Position numbers and translations under genes: made by a program. The notes under the pieces were generated by a model that saw nothing but the letters and a program-made list of their open reading frames with translations, was not told the origin of the DNA and did not search any database. From Dipteris shenzhenensis (lineage: Eukaryota > Polypodiophyta > Polypodiopsida > Gleicheniales), in assembly GCA_047967505.1 (NCBI GenBank), contig CM106540.1: DNA of 64,000 bases. One strand, 5' to 3'. This document shows, in pieces, positions 36,721 through 48,209 of the stretch. The stretch's first letter is position 1. Each line of letters begins with the position of its first letter.

Positions 36721-39700
36721 CTATCCAATGCCCATCAATACACGACAATTCTCAAACCGCTGACTAGGTAGACTCTTCGTCAGCGTATCTGTAGGGTTAT
36801 CATCTGTATGAACCTTAACAAGCTCTATGCACTTGTCCTCAAGTACCTCCCTGATGAAATGGTACCTGACCTCAATGTGTTTGGTCTTTGCATGAAAGAC
36901 CGGATTCCGTACTAGCTGAATAGCACTCATGGAATCACTATGCAATGTCGGTACACCTGTATGAATCCCCAAATCTCCCACTAGCCGATCAAGCCATATA
37001 GCCTCCTTGCAACCCTCTGTGGTTGCAACATACTCAGCCTCTGTGGTAGACAAAGCAACGCACTTCTGTGCGCGAGACATCCACAACACTGCACCACCTA
37101 CAAAGGTGAACACATAACCAGAAGTAGATCTCCTACTATCCACATGCCTTGCATAGTCTGAATCTGTGTACCCAAGTACACGCATGTCTCCTCTACCAAA
37201 GCAAATGCACATCTCCTTGGTACCCTTTATGTACCTCATGATGCACTTAACTACCTCCCAATGCCTCTTTCCTGGATTAGCCATATACCGGCTAACAACT
37301 CCCACTGCAAATGCAATGTCTGGTGTAGTAGCTATCATAGCATACATAAGACTCCCAACTGCTGATGCATAAGGAACCTTGGCCATCATGGCCCTTTCCT
37401 CATTTGATTTGGGACTATCTGTATGACTCAGTTTCACATATGGAGGCAATGGAGTACTCACTACCTTCCCCCCCTCTATATTGAAACACAATACTTTTGT
37501 AACATACTCTTTTTGTGTTTCCTACTCCGATCACACGTGATGCGCATACCAAGAATATGACCTGCAAGTCCCAAATCCTTCATATAAAAGGCCTCATGCA
37601 ACTTGGCCTTTAATGCATCTAGCTCATAAGTATTCTTGCTAGCCAATAGCGTATCATCCACATATAGTGCCAAGATTATCAGGCTATTATCCTTAGCTCT
37701 TTTAGTGTAGAGGCAGTGATCAATTTCACTCCTTCTAAAACCCTGGGACCGAATGAAAGCATCAAACTTCTGATACCATTCTCTAGGCGCTTGCTTAAGA
37801 CCATAGAGACTCTTCTTCAGCTTGTAAACTAAATGCTCTTTGCCCTTTTCTTTAAAGCCTTCCTGCTGCACCATGTAAATTTCCTCATGCAAATCCCCAT
37901 GCAAGAAAGCTGTCTTGACATCCATCTGCATAAGCTCCACATCCTCTGTTGCCACTAGTCCAAGCATGCATCTAAGTGTGGTCATCTTCACAACTGGAGA
38001 GAATATCTCATCAAAGTCCACACCCTTCTCTTGCTTGAACCCTTTAGCAACCAAATGAGCCTTGTACCTAGGCACATCATCACTTGTGACCTTCATTTTG
38101 TAGACCCATTTACATGGCAATGCTTTCTTTCCATGTGGCAAAGAAACCAAGTCCCAAGTCTTATTCTTCATAAGTGAACTCATCTTTGATTGCATAGCAT
38201 ACTCCCACTTGCATTAATCCTTGTGCATCATAGACTCTCTATAGCAAGAAGGCTCCTCGAAATCAGTAAGCATCACATAGTCTACCCCTAGAACAAACCT
38301 ATCAGGCGGCCTAGACACTCTAGATGATCTTCTCAAGGGCATTTCAGCTTGCTGTCCCACCTACATATCAGCCACATTTGGCTCATCATTTCCACCAATA
38401 GATGATCCATTATCTACCCTTGATTGTATACTTGTGGGAGTATTTGGTGGTACCATTTCTTGCACATTTGGTGCATGGACAGCTTGCTGTCTATCAGCAT
38501 ATGTAGGTGGATTCACATCCTAGAAAGTGATTCTCCTCATTTCCACATCCCTCATGGGTGCCTTATGCATCTTCTTCTCATTGAAGACTACATCATGGCT
38601 ACATATGATCTTCTTTGCTTTTGGATCCCAGAGATGATAGCCCATCTCTCCACTTTCACCATAACCCAGAAAGATGCATTTCCTAGACTTAGGATCTAGC
38701 TTCTTTCAAAGCTCTTTTGGCACATGTGCATATGCCTCACACCCAAATATACGCAAATGAGAGTAAGAGGGCTTCTTGCCACTCCATGCCTCTTCAGGAA
38801 TACCACCATCCAAACTCTTACTAGGTGATCTATTGATCACATGCACTGCAGTCTTCATTGCCTCAGCCCAAAAACCACCAGAAAGACTTGCATTGGAAAG
38901 CATGCATTGCAACCTTTCTTGAATGGTACAGCTCATCTTTTCTGCAACTGGATTTTGCTCTGGAGTACGAGGGGATGTGAGCTCCCTCTTAATCCCACAT
39001 GTATCACAGAAATGCTGAAAGTCATGAGAGAGATACTCTCCACCATTGTCAGTCCGTAGGCATTTAGGCGTTCTACCTGACTGATTCTCAACCAAGGCCA
39101 GCCATTTCTGAAATACCTGGAACACATCACTCTTCCGAGTTATAGCATAAAGCCCACACTTTCCTGGTTGCATCATCAATGAATGTCACATAGTATTCAG
39201 CCCCGCCTAATGACAGTGTAGGCATGGGACCACATACGTCTGAATGCACCAAATCAAGCTTTTCAAACTCTTTCTTTCCCCTTCTTTTATGGGCTGATTT
39301 AGTCTGCTTCCCATAGAGACAGTGCTCACAAAATTCAAAATCAGAGAAACTTAAATGCGGTACATAGCCCAAATGGCATAAGAGTTTCATTCCATTCTGG
39401 CTCATGTGCCCCAACCTGCAATGCCACAAAGAAGTGCTTGGCTGCTCGGTTATTGCAACAACATGATCAAATACCCCTGATACATGTAAGGGATACAAAG
39501 TCCCACACTTGGTACCCCTGGCCAAAAGCATACAACCCTTTTGAATTTTCCAACTCTAAAAGCCAAAAGTGGTGTTGTGAAAACCAGCATCATCTAGCTG
39601 ACCCACTGAAATAAGACTCTTGGTCAACTTAGGCACATGTTTCACATGTTTCAAAACAAATGCAGACCCATTTGCAAAAGAAAACTTTATGTCACCTACT

Positions 39701-39990
39701 CCCACTATGTCACATGCATAGCCATTTCCAATGATGCACACAACTTGTCTTTCCACTATCATAAGTGGAGAACCATTCCCTATGGGGAGTAACATGAAAT
39801 GAAGCACCAGAATCCAAAATCCAATCCTGGGAATATGCATCATCTGAAGTGGTAAGCAACTCTGCAGATAAACTAGACATGAAGAGAACGTCATTGTCAC
39901 TATCATGTGTGACTACATTGATCTTCTCGATCTTCACTTTTCCTTTGTCCTCCCTTGGACTCTCTTCCTTTGGATTTGCACCCCAATTTG
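36721..39990 (-). pseudogene. Copia protease-integrase-RT-RNase H, frameshifted
   Basis: Frames on the minus strand are as follows. Protease lies near 39780-39860 (WILDSGASFHVTP). The GAG-pre-integrase and integrase zinc region lies at 39127-39531 (LWHCRLGHMSQNG, CEHCLYGKQ, LVHSDVCGPMP). The integrase core end lies at 38706-39179 (LRTDNGGEY, FWAEAMKTAVHVINRSP). RT lies at 37476-38195 (CKWVYKMKV, MDVKTAFLHGD, YVDDTLLAS). RNase H lies at 36721-37491 (YTDSDYARHVDSRRSTSGY, KTKHIEVRYH). At least four frame changes and a stop just before 38195 separate them. The RT and RNase H active-site acidic residues are still present. Confidence 0.8.
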
Positions 39991-39993
39991 TAG

Positions 39994-40159
39994 TTGAGAG
40001 TGCTCTCAAAGGAAGCAAGAACAGAAGAGGGAGAGAAAGGAACAGAGAGCCACACAAGTTTTGGTGGGTGCATCCTAATCTTCTTTTTCGTTCATTTATA
40101 TATGTGTTTGAGTATTGTACATAACCGAGGTAAAGGCACAGTGACCTTTAACCCCCACA
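39994..40159 (-). repeat. 5' LTR of the gag-less copia
   Basis: It matches 36498-36667 with a few substitutions and small gaps. Its inner edge joins protease-proximal sequence within a few bases. Confidence 0.9.
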
Positions 40160-40800
40160 TCACCTAGCTACAAAGTGTTGGGGTGGTAGATAATGGCGAA
40201 AGCACATGCAAGCAAAAGCATACCTCTCAATCCTCGAAAATGGTGACAAAAATGTGTAGCCTCCAGCGTGAGTCACATGTTGTGGGATTAGGTGTGCCTA
40301 TGGAGCCTTCTACTCCTTGTTGGAGCTATGCAGGAATGAATGGGCCATAAGTGTCACTCAAATGGCTCCTGGAAGTGTGAATCCTCATGAGAAGAAAGGG
40401 GAGAAGAGAGGGGAGAAGGGAGGGGAAGAGGGAGAGGAAGAGGAAGATGGAGAGGGGTAGGAAAAGCAAGAGGCAAGAGAGGGAAAGGGAATGAGAGGGG
40501 TAGAAAGCAAGAGGTAAAAGAGGGGAAGGGAATGAGAGGCATTCACAAAGGTAAGAAGCAAGAGAAACACAAGACATAACCCTTGGAAAGAGAGAGCTTC
40601 TATTTCTTAAACCCACATCCAACAACAGGCAAGAGAGGGGAAGGGAATGAGAGGCATTCACAAAGGTAAGAAGCAAGAGAAACACAAGACATAACCCTTG
40701 GAAAGAGAGAGCTTCTATTTCTCAAACCCACATCCAACAACTGAAGACCAAATTTAAAGTTTTGGCCTTTTATGCATGTCACCTTTTGAAGTGAGGGCCA
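40160..40800. repeat. Purine-rich block with 115-bp tandem duplication
   Basis: A block containing gaatgagaggcattcacaaagg starts near 40516 and again near 40631 (ends about 40742), period 115. The left part (40385-40530) is a GGGAGA-rich purine run. The leucine/serine-rich minus-strand frames over it are low complexity and are not annotated. Confidence 0.8.
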
Positions 40801-42640
40801 ACCCTATGATCTCACTCCCTTCCTGTCCTTCTACTATCTTCAAACTAGAATATACAATTCTCTTGGGTCGTTACAACTTCAAGGCAACTTCTAACAAAAT
40901 CACGAGCGCAGTGCGCATATCTATAAGATCATGAGAAGGCACAAAATATGATGTTAACCTAGGTAGTTATTAATAGGTACCTTTTGATTACTTTTTTGTT
41001 GAGATTTGTCTCTATGACTACACCAACCGTGACTTTGATCTTTCAGTGAAGACCAAGGCCAAGAGGCATAAGAAACCTAGAAGGCTTATCGGCAAGCTGT
41101 TATGGCTAACGTGGATGCTCTCTCTAAGCCACCATCTAGACATTGCCGAGCTACTTCTCAATTACTCCATTTGATATAAGGACTCTTGGCATTTTAATTG
41201 CCATGTCTATGTGGCATATTTAACTCAAGGTATACAACAGTCAAAATTCAACAAATGCTCCAAAGTTGCTCACAAACAAGAGGCTTAAATATAAATTTGT
41301 GCACCTCTGTGTTGTGGACCTCAATGTGGTTATTATGATAGAGAATTGGAAGAAATCCTAATGTTTTTACTTGGATGAAGTGCCTATGGTCATGAATACC
41401 TTGTACCCTAGCCACCATTGACCACCTCAAGCAATCCGGAACCCATTGATCCTTACATTGTATGGGGTCTAGAGAATGCTCTCAGCTCCTTTATGGCCCC
41501 TCCACCTAGAGTGCCTCTAGTCTACCTCCATTGCCAATGGCTAACACCCAAGCACAAGATGACTTTCACAAGAGTGCCATTCTAGCATGAACATTCATCT
41601 TGGCTGCCCAGTTTTGAGTCTTGACTTGTCCTCACTAACCCTTTATTGTTACACACAACTTTGAGGGCTTGGTCCAATGTAGATCTGAGATGAAATTTTA
41701 CCCTCGAGTCAGCTAGACTACCCAGCCCTGGTAACCAAGTAGCCAAGCACCTTCAAGAAAATAACCAAATTGGAGAGTCACCGAGTGGCAAGGCTAAGAT
41801 GGTGGACATTGAGCAAATAATGATGGGGCAAGTATGGAAGGCGGTAAGTAGAAGCATCCAAGCCTAGATACTTTATTAGATTATTTAAGTAGAGAAGCCA
41901 ATACAGAATAGTGCCAATTCTTGTAGTCAAATACATAGAGTTGCATTGTTTGAGCCAATGTTGATCAACTTTGATAGATAGGCTAGTGTCTTTTTCTTTT
42001 GAACTGCCTCCCTCGAGCCATTTTTTAAAGGACCTGTTGGATGTCTAGAAACTCACTCTTGTGCTTGAGTAAATTCTAAATATCCACATCCTTAAGTTAT
42101 TAAAACCGATGGTTTCAAACCTGGGAGGAGGATGGAATGCCATTGTTTAATTACTCACATCATTGAGTAGGGCAACAACCATTGAAGAAAATTTCTTTGG
42201 AATCATCTTTCCTCCCTTCCCCTTCTCTCTCCATTTCCTCCCTTCTGCCTTATCCTTCCATCACCTCCATCTATTGCTTGCATATAATCTGTGTGTGTGT
42301 GTGTAGTATTATCTCCATATCTATGTAACCAAAAGCAAGGAGCTTCAATTGTTGTAATAGGAAGGCATACCCTTGCACTCAAGCTTTCAAGAACTTCTGA
42401 TGAGCCTTCAAGAAAGTTGCAACCATTAAATTCTAACATCACTCCAACTATTCAGCACCACTCATGCATTATTGATCTTGTCGGTCACACATGCCAATTT
42501 CATGAGGTTATAACAATAATGTAGATGATTCCTTGTCAAGATAACTTTGTGGTGTGGCATCTTGTGTTGGGTGCTTGTTGAAAGTAGCATAATGTGTTTG
42601 GAAGATAGGCCTTTGACATTGCAGGTCTACCATTTTAAGG
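40801..42640. other. No recognised gene
   Basis: There are short plus-strand frames with protein-like wording near 41030-41600, but no family was recognised. A short GT run lies at 42290-42304. Confidence 0.35.
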
Positions 42641-42949
42641 TTTTTTCTTCATAGTCAGCTTTTATTAGATGAAGATCAAATAGGGGGTCAGATCCTATAC
42701 AGACTCCAAACAAAAACTAGCCCACCTACATAAAGATGCACAATCTAAACAAAAAGAAGGGCAGATCCCAAATCCTTTTGATGAAAAGACACCAAATCAT
42801 CTGTCTTCATGAGAAACCCACCAAAGTCTTAAAGATGTATCGCCATGCCAGCAATCACCTCTTGCTGTACAAACATCCCACCACTAACTCCCAAGCCTCG
42901 AAACACTTTCTAGTTTTTGAGATTCCAAATTGATAGCACTACAACAGCT

Positions 42950-43330
42950 TTAATATAAGACCAAACACCCAGGCAAAGTCAATGGTTGACCCATTGTGTC
43001 CCCCAAAAGGATAAGGCTAGAGCATAGAATTGAAGCATCAACCCATTATTCAGCTTCCATCTTGGTCCATACTCCCCTCAACTCAACACATGACCAAAAC
43101 AAATGTTTAACTGATTTTACTACCTGCCCACAGAGTGGACACATTAGATTTATTGCAATCTATCTAGCCAAGTTTGCTCTCACTGCTGGTAACCACAATT
43201 GCATCAATTTGCAAAGCAAGAAGCTAGCCTGCCCAACCTTGCATTCTTTCCATACCCTTCTCAATTGGGTTGTCCACCACTTGCATCCCCTTCTAACACG
43301 AATAATACTAAGATCAACACCAGCCATGTG
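42950..43330 (-). pseudogene. LINE reverse-transcriptase zinc-finger remnant
   Basis: The minus strand reads WWTTQLRRVWKECKVG, WLPAVRANLAR, then LMCPLCGQVVKSVKHLFWSC. This is the same zinc-finger domain as in the LINE at 19835-22850 (CCPVCGKSIELVRHLIWIC). Only this C-terminal part is recognisable, with at least one stop. LINE sequence may extend to about 42650 and 43780. Confidence 0.6.
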
Positions 43331-44004
43331 TGTTCAATAATTTCTTATAAATAATTCTAGCCGAGAATTTACTAAGTAGGGTGCACTCCAGCCCCCATTG
43401 ATTAGTCATCTAAATTTTGGAGCAGATTTGATTCACCACTCCTCCGGAGTAAGGCTATACAGTCTAGCCATTAATTGTAATTCCTACAAATTCAGGGCAT
43501 GACCTCTTCCAATGGAACTCAGTTAGCCCTCTTGGTATCCCAAATATTATTCCAAGATTGAATACCTTTACGTTGCAACTCTCTGGCCCTCTAAATATCT
43601 AGTAACACCATTTTAAGTTTCTAAGCATGACATTATAATTAATCCAAACGTTCTACCTATTACCATCACTATAGACTTGCACCAATCAATAAGCCATTAT
43701 ACAAGATGCTCTAGGAATCATAGACAATTTTAGTATTGCATTGATGCCATGATAAATCAAAAGATAGGCATTACATATTATTTTTGAACCTCCTCTCACC
43801 GAGAAAACATCGCATACTTGCAAACATAAAACTTACTATGTGCTATAGACTTGGCACCAATGAATAGGGGTGGTCCACCTAACTTGCATAATTTTCTTGC
43901 TCTTTCTTGCATGATCTCCATGTGATTAGCAACACTACTTATACTACTATCAACCAAGGGAAGAATTTGGACCTGCTTGCTTGAAATATATATGCATTTA
44001 TTAC

Positions 44005-44006
<2 letters not shown>

Positions 44007-44050
<44 letters not shown>
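44007..44050. repeat. (GA)22 microsatellite
   Basis: It is an uninterrupted 44-bp GA run. The stretches on either side (43780-44006 and 44051-44350) hold no recognised feature. Confidence 0.98.
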
Positions 44051-44052
<2 letters not shown>

Positions 44053-44356
44053 CACAAAAACATTTCTAACTAAAAGCAATGCTAAGAGATTCAATTTGAA
44101 AATTCTTTAAAAGGCATTCAAATATTGAGATTATAAATAAAACCTAACAAGGTGAATGTTATTCGAAGGGCCTAGCCAATTATGTTTTGGGAGTGTGCTT
44201 GTTCACGATCATTAGAACGATGTAAAAAGCAACGAGTGGTTCGACCAGTACACAAAGTTAGTGCCCTTTCTCATGACCGTGTTTGCTATTGGTCTAATGT
44301 GGTTGATTGCGGATACATAGATTGTTGTTGGTTTGGTGATGATCTATTGCATGTTA

Positions 44357-44544
44357 AATTGTTATTGTAGTCAATGTTAAAATCCCCCACTACATATGTT
44401 GGCATTGTGGGTGGAGCATGTTGGAGCGAAATTTCTAGGTTTTGTTAGTGAATTGTTATTGTAGTCAATCTTGAAATCCCCAACTACATATGTCGACATT
44501 GTGGGTGGAGCATGTTGGAGCAAATTTTATAGGTTTTAAAGCGG
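44357..44544. repeat. Tandem duplication, 94-bp period
   Basis: Two copies start aattgttattgtagtcaat at 44357 and 44451, each containing gtgggtggagcatgttggagc. Confidence 0.9.
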
Positions 44545-44889
44545 CGTCATTTTTTGGTGTTTCATGATATGTACAAGTTTATGATCGTGATTTGTATCTG
44601 CTTTGTGTCATCAAGTATTGTATGTAGACATTGAGAACCAGTGTTGCAAGCTCATTGTTGGTAGAGGTGGATACCATTCTTGTAGTAGTAAGAGCCATTC
44701 TGACATTGTCATGCATGTTGAATGGCTTGGAATCTGAGTAGATGAACGATGCTTGAGGAGTTCATGCGAGTTTCGTGGAGGCATAATATTGTTGCGCTGA
44801 GGACGCGCTCTCACAATAGATGATGTCATTAGTGTGTGAAGGCAAGGACCTAGTGTTGAGATATTGTAGGGTTATTGTTGTGGTTGCAT

Positions 44890-45390
44890 TCATTGCCATC
44901 TGTGAGTTGATGTCAATCGAGAGAGTTCTTGGATGAGCGGGTCCATCTTGATATGTTTGTGTTCTAGTTTTGACAGAAGGAAAACGTTGATCAGTTCACA
45001 TACACACGATAGAGCAATATAAACCAGGCAATGGGCTTTGATATTGGAAGAATCCAATGCGAGCAATTCCATTGTTAGCCCTTGGGAGTAGTATACACTC
45101 CTCGCAACAACGAGTTGGACAGGTAATTGTTTGCGCGAGACAATGTTGAAGTGGTTCTTCCCAATTTGGAACTCTCGTGTGATTCGAAGAATGCGTGTCC
45201 AACTATGTGGTGTGCATGGTGTGTAAAGGTTCCTATTTTCGCATGTGTTTGGGGTATGGTGGGACCGAACTCGACCCAAAGCACGTACAGCTTTGTTTCC
45301 ATGTTTCTTTCTCTGAAGATACCTTTCGCACCGTTCACTATCCCATCACGTATGTTGAGGTTTCCTGAGTGGATTTCTATGATCATTCTT
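44890..45390 (-). pseudogene. PIF1-like helicase C-terminal remnant
   Basis: The minus strand first reads LNIRDGIVNGAKGIF. After a frame change it reads ITREFQIGKNHFNIVSRKQ, PVQLVVARSVYYSQGLT and LVYIALSCVCELINVFLLS. These correspond to the last helicase motifs of PIF1-family proteins, where the usual wording is ARTIHRSQGLT and YTALSRVR. Two arginines of the last motif have become cysteine, as expected from C-to-T decay at CpG. In plants such fragments usually come from Helitrons, but no Rep domain or Helitron ends were found, so the origin is open. Confidence 0.6.
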
Positions 45391-45399
45391 GTCTTCAGG

Positions 45400-47290
45400 T
45401 ATAATTATTGGTGTAGACCAATCGTTTTCCTTGGGTTTGGCAGAATTCTTATGGTTTTGCTACAGTTCCTATGCTTGGTGTCTTTAGATTGTGTGGGGCT
45501 GTGATTGCATCATGTTGAAGACGTAATCATTGTGCTTGTCTTTTGAATCGTTTGTGTAGAAAAGGTGTGGCACAATATGTTTTGCAGAGTAGTGAAACAT
45601 ATGTAGTGGAAAGAGTTGGTTGATGAATAAGCATATGCTGATTTTGATGTAGTCTCAATACACGGATGAAGATGAAATAGATATGTTTTCAAGCAACCCC
45701 AATCCTCTAATTTGAAAATTTGGACATGTGCACATGGGTTTAGTCTTGATGCGCACATTGTGCTTATCCCAAACAAAAAATACTATTATGAAGAGGCTCC
45801 ATTGTCATTTCCCCTATGACAATAGCTTGCATAATTCAGCATTGCTCATTCTTTTTATGAGCTCCTTGGATATGCCACGCCTCCATTTTGAGGCTCTTAT
45901 CAACATGCATTGACGTAGATTCTTTGGTGTTTATGCCAATCCTATATGTGCTCCACAAAAATTGATTGGCATTGGTGCCGATCCTTGAGGTGCATTTGGT
46001 GTTCCCTAGTTCACATGGCCTTGATCGAATGTTTGCAACATAAGACTAGCTTCAATGAAATTATATACCTAAATGAATCCAGAAACATTCCCAAACTCAT
46101 CCTCTAACTCATCCTCTAAAAACATAACATAGTGCAGCTTCAATCTCATGATAGTCACTCACAAGCTTCAATGAAATTGCCTATCTCCTCACTTATGATG
46201 TTCGCTCTAGGTCCACCATCCACAAATGAAATTGCCTTATCTTCTCAATTGTGTTGTTTGTTCCACATCCATCCACATAGATGGATGTTGAGGAACATGC
46301 ATGATATTATGATTTGGGTGCCATGTATTAGTGATATCAATGTTAAAAAACCACATCTATTATGCTTTTGGATTTCCTACCCGTGGATGATGCCTTTCAA
46401 ATAGGGTGCCACCACTCCTCATGAGCTGGTTTGTATATGTTGGTTACACTTAACTTAGCATTTATCAATCCAAGGAACTTCAATTTAAAGTTTTCTAGGC
46501 TCCTTTGATTTCCCAAAAAAACAATGGATAGGCATCTCAGGAAGGCCTCCTTCTCTCATTGGTGGACCCATTGGGGTTTATTATGTTATGGGCATGGTCT
46601 CTCATTTTGAGCTCCACCTTGCCCCAACATTGAAGCCCTGACTTCTTGTGTTTTGCAAAAGGAGAGGGTCCAACAACTAAGGAAAAATACGACAAGCTTA
46701 GAAAGCTGCCAATACTCGAAGAAAAGTGGATGAAAGAGCATGTCTATTCTAAACAATAATTCAAATATAACAGCCAATTTCCATCCAATTTTTGCCAGGT
46801 ACAATTTGCCCATGTTTCCAATAAATGGGAGATTCAGGAGTACACCATACGCTGATTCATTTTCCCAGGGATTAAACAATCCCATACTTTATATATTATA
46901 TTATTAACCAGCAAAAGCTAGTGTGCACTGTGATTGCCAAATGGGGTGACAGCCCCCTATATCTTAAAACTAAAGGCTTTGGCATAGCTAATATCTTTGA
47001 TAGGCACTATTTGACCAGTTCCAATTGAAATTTGAATGTGTGCATCTAGGGAAACTCTTTAGAGGATTCCCAGATGGAATGGTCTTAAGTATGGCCCATA
47101 TGAAATTTTCCTGCTCTCTGATTCAACTATGTGCTTTGGACTGCACAGTGGAGCCAATGCACAAATTGATGCATCGCCTGTGATTGAAAGCATTGGCCTT
47201 TCCAATGCAGATTCAAAAATACAGGCGTCTGATACTCGCAGGACTTCAAGCATCAGCATATACGTATTCATTCCTGATCAAATAATAGAA
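45400..47290. other. No recognised gene; 3' flank of the sigma-factor exons
   Basis: There are short frames only. The part next to 47290 would be the 3' UTR and downstream region of the sigma-factor gene. A TTTATT near 46576 (AATAAA on the minus strand) is too far away to assign. Confidence 0.4.
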
Positions 47291-47292
47291 CT

Positions 47293-48209
47293 TCAATCAC
47301 TGCTGAACCTCCCAATTTTGGGGAGATACTGTTGGAGTCCCTGCTCCACTGCTGATCTCCTGAGTTTTCTTAAAGCGTTTTTCTGCATTTGGACACCAGC
47401 CAAAGTCAATGATAACACACATTTCAAATGAAATCCATGAATATCATTATAAAAAGGCAAGACTTAATAACAGAACTGTATTGCTTTGGCATACCTCGGC
47501 CATGCGCACTGTCTCATGGCTCACACCCAATTTGGCTGCTATCTGCCACCCAGTCCAACCAGCCCAAGAAAAAAGAAACACCATGAATATGTTCTGAACA
47601 TGGTATTGGAAGCTAAAATTCAGAGCTCTGCTCATTTTACCCCTGAAGTTTAACTAGTTTCATATCTTTTATAATTGACATCAACTGCTAATGAGCATAG
47701 CTTACACAAATGGTCAAAAATCAATTTAATTCTTATGGCATTACAAACTTTAAAAAAAAGGCTTGACTTCAGGACAGTCAATTGACAAAGCTTAAAGAAA
47801 CCACTGGGATGGTTGTTCTAGAGAGAATTAGCTGCTCAGCTAAGCGATTGTGGTCTCTTGTTCCTCCTCATAGAGCGTGGCATGAGATGGATATATTCCC
47901 CTCCCTGTGGATACTGCTCAGGATAAGGATCTGACACTTTTGGCTCTTTGTGAGATCCTTTCGTCCCCTATAATATGTTTTTTTGGTGAGTTATAATATT
48001 CCCCTTTTATGTGAAAATCAATAGGCTCATGTCTGTCTATTCCCGCCAGCAGTGCACAAATTAGCGCACTTGATATTTTAGTTTGCATCCAAATATAAAA
48101 GGCAGGCTAAGGCATAACGAAAATTTTCCCTTAAAAGAGTCAGAGTTGCGCTTACCTGAACAAGAGTCAGTGGTCTGTCTCCATACAGTCCATATCTCAT
48201 ATTCAGAAC
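47293..48209 (-). CDS. Plastid sigma factor, last three exons (partial)
   Basis: Three short minus-strand exons join in frame: 48156-48209 (54 bp), 47495-47542 (48 bp) and 47293-47382 (90 bp with TGA). Each intron has good borders: gtaagc and gtatgc donors, and acceptors ending cag. All junctions are phase 0. The 63 residues read VLNMRYGLYGDRPLTLVQ, IAAKLGVSHETVRMAE and KNALRKLRRSAVEQGLQQY, then a short tail. This is sigma-70 region 4, with the helix-turn-helix that contacts the -35 promoter element. In plants such genes are nuclear and encode factors for the plastid-encoded RNA polymerase. SHETVRMAE replaces the common TRERVRQIE, so it is a divergent member. Regions 2 and 3 were not found up to 52.7 kb. 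They may lie beyond the transposons, or this may be a partial copy. Confidence 0.72.

Larger units (their letters stand above)
36498..40159 (-). mobile_element. Copia element lacking primer site and gag, minus strand
   Basis: Short LTRs (36498-36667 and 39994-40159) with TG...CA ends are flanked by an exact tcacc duplication (36493-36497 and 40160-40164). The interior starts directly with protease. The 5' LTR is fused to the sequence just ahead of WILDSGASFHVTP, with no primer binding site, leader, capsid or nucleocapsid. Protease, integrase, RT and RNase H follow in copia order. The proteins are close in wording to the outer copia at 52761-64000. Confidence 0.85.

Noticed and set aside
40326-40685. 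119-codon minus-strand frame
   Set aside because: It is a leucine/serine-rich product of a purine-rich tandem repeat, with no domain.
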